DNA of 64,000 nt, taken from contig NW_026251767.1 in NCBI RefSeq assembly GCF_025024155.1, positions 62,001 through 126,000 on the forward strand, read 5' to 3'. Source of the stretch: Gamsiella multidivaricata (lineage: Eukaryota; Mortierellomycota; Mortierellomycetes; Mortierellales; Mortierellaceae). The notes beneath the pieces are model-generated. The model searched no databases and was not told the origin of the DNA. It worked only from the letters and a program-made list of their open reading frames with translations. Positions 1 through 10,866 of this stretch are shown here, piece after piece (position 1 is the stretch's first letter; the number at the start of each line of letters is the position of its first letter). Position numbers and translations under genes: made by a program.

Positions 1-559
1 TCAGTCCTGGGAGTTCGATCCAGTCCTTGCTGCCCTTGAAGAGTTGGTCCAAGAATTTTTGTCCCAGTTCCTGAACTTCAAACGCCCGCTTGAAGAGATA
101 CAAGAGTCCGATTGCTGTAATGAGATTGGTGTAGTAAAAGAAGCGCACCAAGAGCGACTCCTCTATGAAATGTCCCAAGTCAACGTGAAATGGCAGCAGA
201 ATTAGCCTTCTCTCATGAAAACTCTTTCAATGCGACACAGTAGACTGTCCATTCCTTGTCACTGGGCAATTGATACTGCAGAATCACTTACGGAAGGTGC
301 CAGTGACATTCAGCCATGTGTAGAAGCAGGCGTCCATACACATGATCGACACGGGCAGTTCTGACAACTGGATGCTGAGTGCACAGAGGATCCAATTGAC
401 CTTCCGGTACCTCGTGGCGGCTCCAGAGATGGCGACCCAGGTCAAAACCATGGTGACAAACGATGCTATTGCGTATGAGACCGCCCACATGGACTTTGCC
501 AGGTACATGCCCAGGCTGATCAGTGCCATGATTCCTGCTTGCGGTGCTGTTGAGACCAT
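1..559 (-). CDS. Multispanning membrane protein, 3' end outside the window (partial)
   Basis: Two exons are visible on the minus strand: 559-292 and 162-1, joined over a 129-bp intron (donor GTAAGT, acceptor after CATTTCATAG). The join keeps the frame and gives about 143 residues before the window edge. There are at least three hydrophobic stretches: one after MALISLGMYL, one around ALSIQLSELPVSIM, and one around YYTNLITAIGLLYLF, followed by a charged amphipathic segment. I do not recognise the family. The ATG at 557-559 is the first in this frame and follows an in-frame stop closely. Another frame just upstream (about 647-560) also reads like protein (IVYQPVLGRPK...GTTLYAILIYG), so the true N terminus may lie upstream across a frameshift. 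Function unknown; membrane location is inferred from hydrophobicity only. Confidence 0.5.
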
Positions 560-3282
560 AGATTAAAATAGCATACAAGGTGGTCCCAATGATATGCGGC
601 TCCCTTTGTGTCTTTGGACGTCCGAGCACTGGCTGGTACACTATCAACGAGCTGTTTATTCACCGCTGCTAATGGCCCTCTTGAGTCTTGGTGCTTGTTG
701 AATGGTTGTTGACAGAAAGGCTACTGTATTTTGTGGGGAAGCAAGGTTCTTTTTATCCGGTGATTTGTGCCACGAACAATGCAATTGAGAGTGATAAAGG
801 ACGGAAAAATCGACAGCTCTGTCTTTTGGTCGAAAGGCAAAAGGTAATGACAACCGTCGATGGCGGATGAATGCACTTCCTGTAATCGGTGGGCCGAATG
901 TCGTTATCGGCAAGTTGAATGGGGGAAGGATCTTTACTGCACTGTGCAACTCAAATAGGCGTGGGGTAATATTTTGTCGTGCTGTGTGAGGTGTAAAGTG
1001 AACGTGTGTGCTCAAGATGGAATGACAACCGCCTGTTGGGATGCGGAGGGGCGATGAGGGAAAGAGGGGGGGATCCGCTTGAGATCAGGTCGATCTCGCC
1101 TGGCTGTAGCTGCTATACAGCCCTTCTGCAACAGCATAAGACGGTGCTTTTCCTTGTCTCACAGAAACCACATGGACTCAGAAGTAACCCTATAGTGGAT
1201 ATCGAATTGTTGGGTTGCCGGTTTGGTCGCGTTGTGATCGGCTCGTGTCAACAGCCGAGTAAACAATCGTCATCGAATAAAGCAGCTTCTTTGCGTCTTT
1301 CGTTTTGCATAAATATTCCCATGGGCTTATTCACAGCCCTAGAAGAGAGATTGCAACGTGCACACTCGCTTTCTTTGACCCCATGCAACGTGGATGCATA
1401 TCCGATCGAACTGCCCTGCCCTAGACGTTGCCCCTAATTCTGTTTCCCGATAAAAATTTATCGAGCGTTTCCAATGATCCTAATCCTTGGCACGATATGG
1501 GTTCAACTGAATCCCTAGACATACGCATAAGACTGCCTGTGAGTGCTCCTTACTGCTTTGGTAGCCAGCGATTGTGGAGAGACAAGGGATGTGCCTCACT
1601 TGCATTTTTGCACCGCCAGTCTAATCGCGACACATGGCAGATTTGGCAAATCATCGCCGGTTTAAGGGTCCCTTCACTCACTCGCAGGACACACTGAGCA
1701 AGCACGTTTACACAACACTGCAGCGCCTTACGCCTTAGCCCTTCCTCCGTTTGAATCCGTCATAAAAGGGGTTTACATGCGTCTTAGTAAAATGAGGGCG
1801 AGGTCTTAATGATGTTTCGAGAGTTTGCTAAAACTGATGAAACTGGTGTTTAAATAGAGGAAGGAATCGTGCGAAAGGTACCAGTTTTCCGAACTGCAGA
1901 CTCCAAGGCGATCGACTTGTAGGCTAGAAAGACATAGCGTGCTCTCATCCGCTGAGCTGGTCTAGTGCAGTTTCTTGCAACGTCTTTGGTTCCCAGCACG
2001 GTAGTCAGAGTTCGTTGTATTATCCTTCAACATGTATCGTTTCTATATCGCATGTCAAGTGAGCGCAATTTATGCTCATTTTTTCATACATACTGAATGG
2101 CCACAACAGAGAAAAAGGAGTCGCCATGTGCATGCACATGGAGTAGGCTAGTCTGCATACAGTCGTTGTACACGTTACGTGATCGGAATAAAAGCAAACG
2201 ATAGGTCTATGCAAAGGAAGAATGGTTTCCGTCACACTAGCCTAGGGAGAAACCGTCCCCACTACCGTGCACGTATCGAGATCTGGGAAAATGACTTGGA
2301 ATGAGATCTTTTGCGCACAAGCCAGGACCCAATCTTGTCTCGTGAAAGTAATATACTGCAGCCTCCGCTGCTTTGTCATTTAAGAACAGGCCTGCATTCC
2401 CTATTCAAATGACGATGACAGCAAGAAAGTGGAGATCTCTTTTCTCTTCGGTCAATCGACCGTGCCTAGACCTCAGTTTTGACCAGGAGCAATGGACGTG
2501 CATTGTAAATGTGGATGTGGACAAAGATGTGGCAATAGGCATTTGAATTTGCGGCACAATAAAAAAAAATAGGGCTCTCTTCTAGATCTCTCATTCGTCC
2601 TCTTCGGTTGTATCTTTTCTTTTTGTTGCTGTCACTGATGTTTTGTTAAGAGGCAAGTGAATGCGAGCGGCCTCTTTTGCTCTCTTTTTTGTATGGTTTA
2701 TCCTTGGGAGGAGCACTCATGTCGATTCTTGCTCTTGTGAATAGAAGCATAGATGTCCTGACCAAGGATGGCATGTCCATCGATTCCACTTTGGTGGCAA
2801 GATAACAATAACAAGGATGCTTGATATGCACATAAATTCAGACAAATGAAGTAGGAACTTGGCCAATCAAAGAGTCTGGCATCCTTTTATCAGGAACGGG
2901 TAGCAGCAAGGGTGTGGGATTAAAAAAAAAGTCTATCGCAGTCAAGAAATCGGAACATAGTCTAAGCGAAAGAGGACCCTTCCTGGTGCTCTGTTCTTGT
3001 CTGTGAGACTATATGCGTCCACATAGCTTGCCTACATACCTGTATGTCGCTGAAGATATGTTGATGGGAGAAGGCATTGACGCAGAGGAACTGACATAGA
3101 AAGTGAGAGAGTGAGAGCAGTTGAATGAATGAATGATTATGCAGCCATTGGGGAGCAAGCTCAAAGAGGTGCACACGGAGGAGAGAAATCCTTCGAAGGC
3201 TCGTTCTCTTCCCGTCACCACCATCCCTCTCATCCCTCTCATCCCCCTCATCCCCCATTCCTCATCCTCCATCCTTCATCTC

Positions 3283-3319
<37 letters not shown>

Positions 3320-3697
3320 CCTTCTCCGAAAAGGTCTTCGTTTCTCTTCTTTTTGTTCCAGTGTCTCAGCCCTACTCCAGCCCACGCCATACCTCCATAC
3401 CCTCATATCTTCACGCCCTCACACCCCTTCTTTCTTTTTTGGGTTGTTCCTCCGACAACCTTTCCTCCCGTTCTTCCCTCCACTTCTCTCTCTCCTCTCT
3501 CCTTCCCCCTCCCCTTTTCTTATCACTTTGCCACTGAGCCGACGATAAAAACGTGCTTCTTCCTGCTGGCCCCCCTTCGTTAATTCGCCTCTAGCACCAT
3601 TTCCTTTAACGGCTAACCCATTGAGACAGACAGCCAAGGGATTTTCATAGAAGATCGACACTAAGGAGGAAAAGGCAAGCAAAGTCCAGTCTCCACA
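560..3697. other. Intergenic region, no gene recognised
   Basis: About 3.1 kb between the membrane-protein gene and the Kelch gene. All open frames are short, overlap on both strands and lack family motifs. The last 500 bp is strongly pyrimidine-rich on the plus strand, which is the usual look of a fungal core promoter or leader ahead of the Kelch gene. Confidence 0.6.
3222..3317. repeat. CATCCCTCT minisatellite-like run followed by a (CT)n microsatellite
   Basis: Repeated CATCCCTCT/CATCCCCCT units at about 3222-3256 are followed by an uninterrupted CT dinucleotide run at 3284-3317. It lies 380 bp upstream of the Kelch gene start and is part of a pyrimidine-rich leader or promoter. Confidence 0.85.
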
Positions 3698-6115
3698 ATG
3701 GTCGCCATCACCCGCAACCTCGCCCTGGGGCTCGTCCTCTCCCTCTCACTCTCTTCCAGCCTCTTCCTCGCCTCGGACGCCCAAGGCTCAACAACATCAA
3801 CTGCCATTGGAACGTCCAAACCCACTTCCACGGCAACAACGACAGGGGGAGCAGCCAATCCAGCCCCTACTTCAACAATCAATGCACCAAGTGCCTTCCT
3901 CGGCGTCGCTTCTGCCTCCAACAAGAACTTCATCTTCTATGAGGGAGGTCAGCTCAATTCCGGTACAATTCAGTACACGAGCGAGCTGTACTCACTCGAC
4001 TTGACAAAGTCCTGGCCTATTTCGAGCCCCGCCTGGACCGACCTGTCTACCCCATCCAGCGGTGTGAAAGGACCTGCAGTCTCAGGCCACTCTGCAACCA
4101 TGTCCAAGGACGGCACGACTTTGCTCGTCACAGCTCCATCTGGAAATAACTCGCCTTTCCTCTACGAGTACAACATTGCCGCAAAAACTTGGTCGACAGT
4201 CAATGCTCCTGCTGCGTAAGTCATCATAACAAAGTTGCGGTGTGGCGATGCAAGCATGCCTGAATTCCTGTCTATTGTAGCGATCAACAGCATCGCGGCG
4301 TGACTTTTGGTGGGCGGAGGAGAGAGCATAAGAGGAGTGAGAATCAAGATTTGTATACATCATTGTGCAAAATCCATCCATTGAATTCACCGCAAGAGGA
4401 AGAAAAAAGAAAACGATCGAAAGACACATCTTCTTGGGCGCATGGTTACACAATGTATCTGCGTTTTTTGTGCTTGCATACTGACCAAAAGTGCCCCATC
4501 CCGTCTTTTCTCCGCTTATAGTCAAGCTGCGGCATGGGCAAACAGGACTGAAGCCAGCTTTTTGACAGATCCCAACACCGGCGCTTCCTACCTTCTCGGA
4601 GGTGCCTTCCCAGATGGCACCAGCACCAATGAAATCGACAAGTTCCAGGACGGCACCTGGACTGCGAGTTTGGCTCCAACCCCTGGCGCAGGCACATCGT
4701 CCTCGACATCGTTCAATAACTTTAATTCCGGAACCGCACATCTGTACGGTAACAAGATCTTTATCTTTGGAGGATTTAGCTCAACAGCTGGAAGGCGAGG
4801 CTACCAGTCCTTCCAGAGCCTGCCTTGGATCGATATTTCAACTACTCCCCCAACCTACGGAACGCAATTGACCCTCGGAAACGTCCCACAAGCACGCCAG
4901 GATCATTGCAGTGTGCTCACCACCAGTCAGAAGGTCATTATCTTTGGAGGATATGACGCCAATGCAAAGTCGACGTTCGCTGATGTATGGTCACTGGATA
5001 TGGTTACTTTGACCTGGTCGCAGACCGTGACAACGAATCCAACAAGGCCACGATACGGCCACAACTGCGATATTGCAGGGGCCAACATGGTTGTCTATGG
5101 AGGTATGTTCCGGCCGGGCATGGCAAAAGATATTAAACACGTGAGACAAAAGTCGCCACTTGCTTACATGTTCATTGCGTGTGGATCTATAGGTTTGAAC
5201 AGCAATGGAACGGGCCCGCAAACAGGTTACTCTAAGGACATTCAGGTTTATGACGTGATGTTGTCAACTTGGATGAGTTCGTACGCGCCCAAGCCGGACA
5301 CTACGACGATCTCTCAACCCCTCCCCGGTACTGGATCTGCCTCTGGTCTTGGTACAGGTCCCATCATCGGTATTGTTGCCGGAGTGCTCGTTATCGTCGG
5401 ATGCATCGTTGGATTCTTCCTCTACAAGCGCCGCCAGAAACAGATCGAGATCCGTGAGGCCGAGATGGAGAAGGAGGCCTACTTGGCTTCTTTGAGACCC
5501 GAGGGTGGCGACCAGTTTGGCGGCGGTAAATCAGGACATTCCCAACAGAGCCCCAATGCTGCCCGTGCGGCCGGTGCTTCCGTGATCTCGACACCTGGCA
5601 TGAGCCATGCAGGCGCGTATAATGGCATGGATGAGCTTTTGCTGAGCGGCGCTGCTGCATCCCCTGGCATGGGAGGACAGGCTCAGGGCAATGTCCAGTA
5701 CCTGATGCAGCATCTACCTGACGGCACGATCGCGGTCCAGCCTGTGTATCTCGACCACCAGCCCCTTCCGATGCAGTCCTCACCCAATATGGTGGGTACC
5801 TCTGCTGACACGAACGCTGCAGGCGGTTTTGTGAGTCCGCTCATGACCGGTGGTACTTCTGGGACAGGTTACTTTGCGCCACCACCAAGTGGCCCTGGCG
5901 TTGCTTCGCCTACCGGTGGGGCCACGACCGCAACCAGTCCGTATGTGTTGCCGCCATCGATGCAGCAAAAGTCCCCGGTGGCGTATCCTCAGCCGACGCA
6001 TGATCCCTTTGCCTCACCGGCTTTGCCCAATGCTCCCTTGCCTCCGGGTTATAATCCTTCGGTATCGGCATCTGGACTTGGCAGCCCCCAGCAGATGCCC
6101 GAGCAGCTGCGTTAA
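3698..6115 (+). CDS. Kelch-repeat type I membrane protein with signal peptide
   Basis: Three exons, 3698-4215, 4522-5102 and 5193-6115, give 673 codons with consistent phase. The N terminus is a classic signal peptide (MVAITRNLALGLVLSLSLSS... to about residue 30), followed by a Ser/Thr-rich stretch. Kelch-type blades carry the glycine pairs and hydrophobic strands KIFIFGGF, KVIIFGGY and MVVYGG, each followed by a Trp-containing strand such as VWSLDMVTLTW. A single membrane segment (GPIIGIVAGVLVIVGCIVGFFLY) is followed by a basic stop-transfer KRRQK and a cytoplasmic tail of about 230 residues rich in Pro, Gly, Ser and Gln. Family knowledge: fungal secreted Kelch/galactose-oxidase-like beta-propellers sit at the cell surface. 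The ligand is unknown. The second intron (5103-5192) is 90 bp and stop-free, so retention would add 30 residues. Confidence 0.85.
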
Positions 6116-6520
6116 TACAGGCCGTTCGGTTTATTCCTGATCACGTACACAAGTCATGTCATACCCTCTCTAATCTTCCATACTTTCTTACTTAATGGGT
6201 GCGATCAGTCTCATTTCAATCGCGCCACGTAAAAATAACAAAAAAGCAAAGGTCAACCATGAAGTTTGCAGGTAGCCTCTATTCATAATGAATTCATAAT
6301 GTCCTTCATTGGAAAGCAAAATAAAAAATAAAATAAAGAAAAAGGACGATGATTGTTGCTGTGCATAATTTGTATTAAATCCATAAACATGGTTTCGGGA
6401 ACAAAACCAATTCATGCTTCTACATGTCTTGGTCCCTTTCTATCTGTGCGCAATGTCCCGCAATCCGTCCTCGTGTCCATCCTTTTCCATGCTTGCTTCA
6501 TGTGAAGTTCTATCTCTCCT
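6116..6520. other. Convergent 3' intergenic region
   Basis: 405 bp between the tail-to-tail Kelch and bL27m genes. It is A/T-rich with several AATAAA-like stretches (about 6300-6345), fitting 3' UTRs and polyadenylation sites of both genes. No coding signal. Confidence 0.6.
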
Positions 6521-7463
6521 TTATGCCTGGACGACCTTCTCCAGCGTCACCAAGTCTTCCAAAGCCTCTTTCCTGGACTGATCCAACTGTTGCCTATAAG
6601 CAGCCGTGTCGATCATCCTGAAGGCCCTCCTCCTGGGTTCATGTGCTGGTGTGGGTAAAACCTGATCTTTGTGCAAGGTCACACCGACATAGGTTCTCTT
6701 CCAAAACTTCTTGTCCTTGGCGGGGTCCTGATAGTACTGGACCCAACCGGACTCGAGGGCGAATAATGTGTGATCTTTGCCCATGCCGACGTTCTCGCCA
6801 GGGTAGAAATGTGTCCCGCGCTGGCGGTAGATGATGTTGCCGGGGATCACTGGTTGGCCTGTTGTTGTTGTCGTTGTTGTCGTGTCATATAATATAGTTT
6901 GAAGAAATGAAAAAGCGATTAATTGGATTGTTCTGCAAAAAGACCGTAGGAAACATTGGTAGTGAAACAACTGGATGCGGAGGCATGCCAAAAAAAAAAA
7001 AAAAAAAAAAAAAGTGTGCGGATATGCAGTTTTTCTGTGGTTTTACCTCCAACTTTCTTGGCGCCGAGTCTACGACCGGCAGAATCTCTGTTGTTCTTGG
7101 TCGAACCTCCAGCCTTCTTGGAAGCATGACGGATCTGGCTCGTAAGCGCTATCCAGTTGAATTGGAGTATTGTTATTGAAGAATCCCTGGTCAGTTCAAC
7201 TGCAGCGTAACTCCTTATTTCCGTTGTATACAGCAAGTGCAAGCTGTCTGTATATACATCGCTGGACATCTCATCCCGATCAGCATATAAATCGACGGGC
7301 GTTGAGTGAAACGCATCCTGACATCTCACAGCTGGATGTATGCTGAATGGAAACCCCAGTTACTCCCGAAAGGTGCAAGTGAAGTACCTGAAGATTCGGC
7401 GATGGCTCCGAGACGAGTGAACTGGCGGCTCAGGCCAAGAACCTGTGTTGTGAGGAGAGACAT
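6521..7463 (-). CDS. MRPL27: Mitochondrial large-subunit ribosomal protein bL27m
   Basis: Three exons on the minus strand, 7463-7388, 7148-7047 and 6858-6521, encode 171 residues. The small basic exon 2 carries the bL27 signature [12 protein letters not shown] followed by [10 protein letters not shown], and exon 3 continues with [32 protein letters not shown], the conserved bL27 core. The preceding 30 residues ([19 protein letters not shown]) look like a mitochondrial targeting peptide ending just before RHASKK. The C-terminal extension beyond the bacterial core is basic, then alpha-helical (RRRAF...[13 protein letters not shown]), as in fungal mitoribosomal versions. bL27 lies near the peptidyl transferase centre. 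The intron between exons 2 and 3 contains a poly(A) run of more than 20 bases at about 6989-7012 on the plus strand. Confidence 0.93.
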
Positions 7464-8547
7464 GGTTGTATATATGCGAATCCTGGAACGAAGGTTATGA
7501 GAAGCAGGACGTCTTGTTGATGCGAAAAACGGTGATGGGTCTGTCGGCGTCCTGTTTGAATCGGCAGTGAACACTGAACGTGGTCGGCCGGCAGCACTGT
7601 CCTTTGAGTGAGCCAGTGTTTACTAGTGGCTTGAATGAGCGAATTGAGTGACTGCAGATCGCATCCCAGGGTGTGCGGTCGCCACTAGAATATTTAAAGG
7701 TTGGTACCTGAAGTTGGCATGTGGTTCGCTATAGCATATCCAATACATATGGCTATATTTCAACACGATGTTCACACAGTAGTAATTGCCAGCTAGCTGG
7801 TCCGGTGTTCACGATGATCTGGATATCTCATCCTCAGCGCGACGCCGACGACTTCAGGCGTTGGCTGGGTCAGTGAGCGTTCGCTCCTTTCGTTGATCCC
7901 TCGCTGGAGTGAACGACTCGATTCAGGCGAGAATAGTTAGTCCCAGGTACCACATTGTCAGTCAAAGGATTCCCCGCATTTTCTGCGTTCCTGAGCAGAG
8001 TTTGACAGAGGAGAATAGTTCAAATTTTAAATAGCGGTGTGCTGGTTCGGATAACCTCCTCTGGATGTCCTTTTCTATAGAATGGAAGTCAAGTACCGAT
8101 AAGCGCAGGCGAGAATGGCGCTTTTGGTATATAGAGCGATCTGCCAGGAGCATTGCTGTCTAGTGACATTCTGACGAGGTGGGGTCGTAACTGTGCTGGG
8201 GATGCAGTGAAAAGTGGGAAATACAAAAAAACTGGAGCCCGCTTCTCCACATTTCCGGAGAGGACCCATTTTTTTTCTTGGTATTCTTCCGCTCCTCCCC
8301 ACTTCCGATCGTATTCTCGCGCTCGTCCGATGCTTCCGACATTACACAAAAAAAATGGGACCTTCCCCATCCAATCACAGCCCAACTATATATTGCTCTG
8401 ATACAGTTGGTTAGCGGCCCTAACAAACAACTGAGACACACCATCGATATAAAATCCAGACCGTCCCCCTTCACCTCTTTTCTTCTCTTCGTTTTCTTTA
8501 TCCATCGCATATCCACACCCCACTCCACTCCAGCAATCACCATCGCA
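7464..8547. other. Divergent intergenic region (bL27m / urate oxidase)
   Basis: About 1.1 kb between divergent starts. No gene is recognised. The 90 bp before the urate oxidase ATG is pyrimidine-rich, and a TATATA-type sequence occurs near 8386-8395. An open frame runs into the urate oxidase from 8278, but the uricase family start context favours the ATG at 8548. Confidence 0.5.
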
Positions 8548-9495
8548 ATGACCAACGCCGCCGTCAACGTCTACCTCGATAAGCAGGAGTACGGAAAGGA
8601 CAGAGTCCGTCTCCTCAAGGTCCACCGTGATTCCAAGGTCCACCGTGTTGATGACTTGACCATCCGCTGCCTTCTCTCCGGGGCCTCGTTCACGACCTCC
8701 TACACCGAGGCCTCCAACAAGGCCGTCGTTGCCACGGATTCGATCAAGAACACCTGCTACGTCCTCGCAAAGTCCTCCAAGGTCGTCGACACCCTCGAGC
8801 TCTTCGCCGCTGAGCTCGCCAACCACTTCTTGAACACCTACGCCTGGGTCGAGGGTGCCCATGTCACCATCATTCGCCACCGCTGGGCTCGCATGATCAT
8901 CGACGGCAAGCCCCACACTCACTCCTTCTGGCGCGACGGCGATGAGACTCGCCAGACCGATATCTTTGTCAAGCGTGGAGCCAACGGCCGCCGCACTGTC
9001 GACCTCAAGTCCGCCATTGCTGGATTGTTGGTCCTCAAGACCACCGGCTCATCGTTCGAGGACTTTGTCAGGGATGAATACACCACCCTCCCCGAGGCTA
9101 AGGACCGTATCCTCTCAACATGCGTGGATGCCAACTGGGAGTTCAACATCCCCTCGCTTCAGACCGACAGCCTTCTGCCCTCGATGTCCCAGATCCCCTT
9201 CAACCAGATCTACGACTCTATCCGTGATGTGACCTGCAAGACCTTTGCTGAGGATGAGTCGGCTTCTGTCCAGGCGACGCTCTATAAGATGGCTGCTCAG
9301 TCGATCCAGAACTGGAAGTGGTTGGACCGTGTCGCCTATGCCCTGCCTAACCGCCACTTCTTTGCTGTCGACCTCAGCTACTTCAGAGGCACCAAGAACT
9401 TGGCTGAGCATGCTGATGTTTACCAGCCCTTGTCTGATCCCTCGGGCCTGATCACTGCCACTGTCGCCCGCGCCCCTGGCACTGCTCGTCTTTAA
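8548..9495 (+). CDS. uaZ: Urate oxidase (uricase), peroxisomal
   Basis: Single-exon gene of 315 residues, the usual uricase length. It oxidises urate to 5-hydroxyisourate. The PROSITE uricase signature is present in full (LLVLKTTGSSF, then F, Y, L and R at the expected spacing). Residues matching the catalytic triad of the Aspergillus enzyme can be placed: Lys17 in YGKDRVR, Thr63 in VVATDSIKN, and His270 in LPNRHFF. The C terminus ends in ARL, which fits a type 1 peroxisomal targeting signal. The start is taken at the ATG that puts the conserved YGK motif near residue 15; a longer in-frame reading upstream is low-complexity. The next gene on the same strand, OHCU decarboxylase, acts two steps later in the same pathway. 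Confidence 0.97.
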   Translation: MTNAAVNVYLDKQEYGKDRVRLLKVHRDSKVHRVDDLTIRCLLSGASFTTSYTEASNKAVVATDSIKNTCYVLAKSSKVVDTLELFAAELANHFLNTYAWVEGAHVTIIRHRWARMIIDGKPHTHSFWRDGDETRQTDIFVKRGANGRRTVDLKSAIAGLLVLKTTGSSFEDFVRDEYTTLPEAKDRILSTCVDANWEFNIPSLQTDSLLPSMSQIPFNQIYDSIRDVTCKTFAEDESASVQATLYKMAAQSIQNWKWLDRVAYALPNRHFFAVDLSYFRGTKNLAEHADVYQPLSDPSGLITATVARAPGTARL

Positions 9496-10095
9496 ATGCC
9501 CTGGTGGTGTTCACAAAGACATGAATAGCAACCATTAACAGAACATAAAATAATAAACCTGTATAGTATCTTTCGCACACTAAATATGATACACTCAATG
9601 TCGCCGATCAATATTATTTTTATTTCTTTCGCTACAAAACAGGAAGACAGGTGTTGCCATTGCCTGGTGCCTGGTGTCGTTCATGCTGGATCAGGCTGAG
9701 GGAATGGTATGCTTTCGTCCATGCGGATTTGCAATCCAACATAGATGGAGAGATAACTGAACCCGTGTCTGTGTCTGTGTCTCCTGTAATGTGGGAAAAA
9801 ATAATGAACGCAACTGACGATGTGCTATACTCTTTATGCAGCCCGGCCAATTTTTTTTTCTTCCGCCGTCTTGGTTCCCCGCGTTTGTTCCTATTTGCCC
9901 CTGCTAGCCCCAGGAACAGAAGGGCTGTCCGGGGAACCAGCCGTCTTCTCCATCCTCATACCGAACACTCCTCACGGTTCCGCTCCTTATTTTTTTCACC
10001 TTCACGCCCTCCTCCACTTCTTTGCTCTCCCTCCTGCTCGGCATTCCTCATTCTTCATTCCTCATTTCTCTTTTCACGTTTGACATTCTGTAACC
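9496..10095. other. Intergenic region upstream of OHCU decarboxylase
   Basis: 600 bp. The first 100 bp holds A/T-rich 3' UTR-like sequence with AATAAA variants (about 9546-9560). The last 200 bp is pyrimidine-rich (CTTCTTTGCTCTCCCTCC type), matching the promoters seen elsewhere in the window. A (TGTGTC)n-like stretch lies at about 9768-9782. Confidence 0.6.
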
Positions 10096-10677
10096 ATGGC
10101 CCACGCAGCAACACCTGTCTCACTCCCCCCAATCGAGTTCATCAACAACGAGGCCACGGTCCAAGACTTTGCCACGGCTGTCACACTGCTCTTCGAGCCC
10201 GCACCTCCAATCGTCAAGCATCTCTATGCCAAGCGCCCCTACCCAACCTACTCTGCCCTGATCGACGAGACCTCGTTCTTGCTCTCAAATCCCGATCAAT
10301 ACCTGACCCTTGAGGAGCAGCTGGATGTCATCAACGCCCACCCCCGCATCGGTGCCGCCAAGGCCAACCTCTCGGCTCTATCCTTAATCGAACAAGGCTA
10401 CACGGCTGAGAATGCTGCCAAGAAGGTGTCCGAGACCGCGACACCCTCACAGGACGATGAAGTCACCCAGGCGACACTGAAGCGTCTGAACCAGGAGTAC
10501 GAGGACAAGTATGAGTTCAAGTTCGTGGTCTTTGTGAACGGTCGACCGAGGAGCGTGATTATTCCTGTCATGGAGGAGAGGATCCGTAATTCAACAAGGG
10601 AAGCGGAGATGAAGACGGCCATGACAGACATGGTCTTGATCGCTCGCGATCGTCTCAAGAAGTTGAACATCGCCTAG
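10096..10677 (+). CDS. urad: 2-oxo-4-hydroxy-4-carboxy-5-ureidoimidazoline (OHCU) decarboxylase
   Basis: Single exon, 193 residues. It converts OHCU to S-allantoin, completing the conversion of urate begun by the neighbouring uricase. The catalytic-motif segment VINAHPRIGA places the essential His at residue 82. The conserved C-terminal helix-strand-helix (LNQEYEDKYEFKFVVFVNGR followed by a cluster ending RLKKL) matches the family, and the length is typical. No convincing peroxisomal targeting signal is seen: the protein ends in LNIA, unlike the uricase. The intermediate enzyme of the pathway, 5-hydroxyisourate hydrolase, is not found in this window. Confidence 0.93.
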   Translation: MAHAATPVSLPPIEFINNEATVQDFATAVTLLFEPAPPIVKHLYAKRPYPTYSALIDETSFLLSNPDQYLTLEEQLDVINAHPRIGAAKANLSALSLIEQGYTAENAAKKVSETATPSQDDEVTQATLKRLNQEYEDKYEFKFVVFVNGRPRSVIIPVMEERIRNSTREAEMKTAMTDMVLIARDRLKKLNIA

Positions 10678-10866
10678 GCGTCTAGACAAGGGCAATAAAA
10701 TAATAAAAGTCGATACGACGCGTTTTGCGTGACCCTCAATTGCTCCTTTTTTCCTTTTTTCCTCTTTCCTTCTCTCTTTCTCTGTTGTCGTGCCAAAGTA
10801 AGAAGATTTAATATTGCATTTATTGGTCTATAATGTGCTATGTACCATCAATCAAAAGACATGGGT

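Noticed and set aside
7..30. tRNA B-box-like GTTCGATCC
   Set aside because: It lies within the coding exon of the membrane protein and no partner A-box or acceptor stem is present.
3129..3583. Overlapping open frames rich in Ser, Leu and Pro
   Set aside because: They come from the CT-rich repeats of the Kelch promoter and have no other coding sign.
8278..8547. Upstream extension of urate oxidase
   Set aside because: The added sequence is low-complexity and pyrimidine-rich, and the 315-residue product from 8548 already has normal length and motif spacing.
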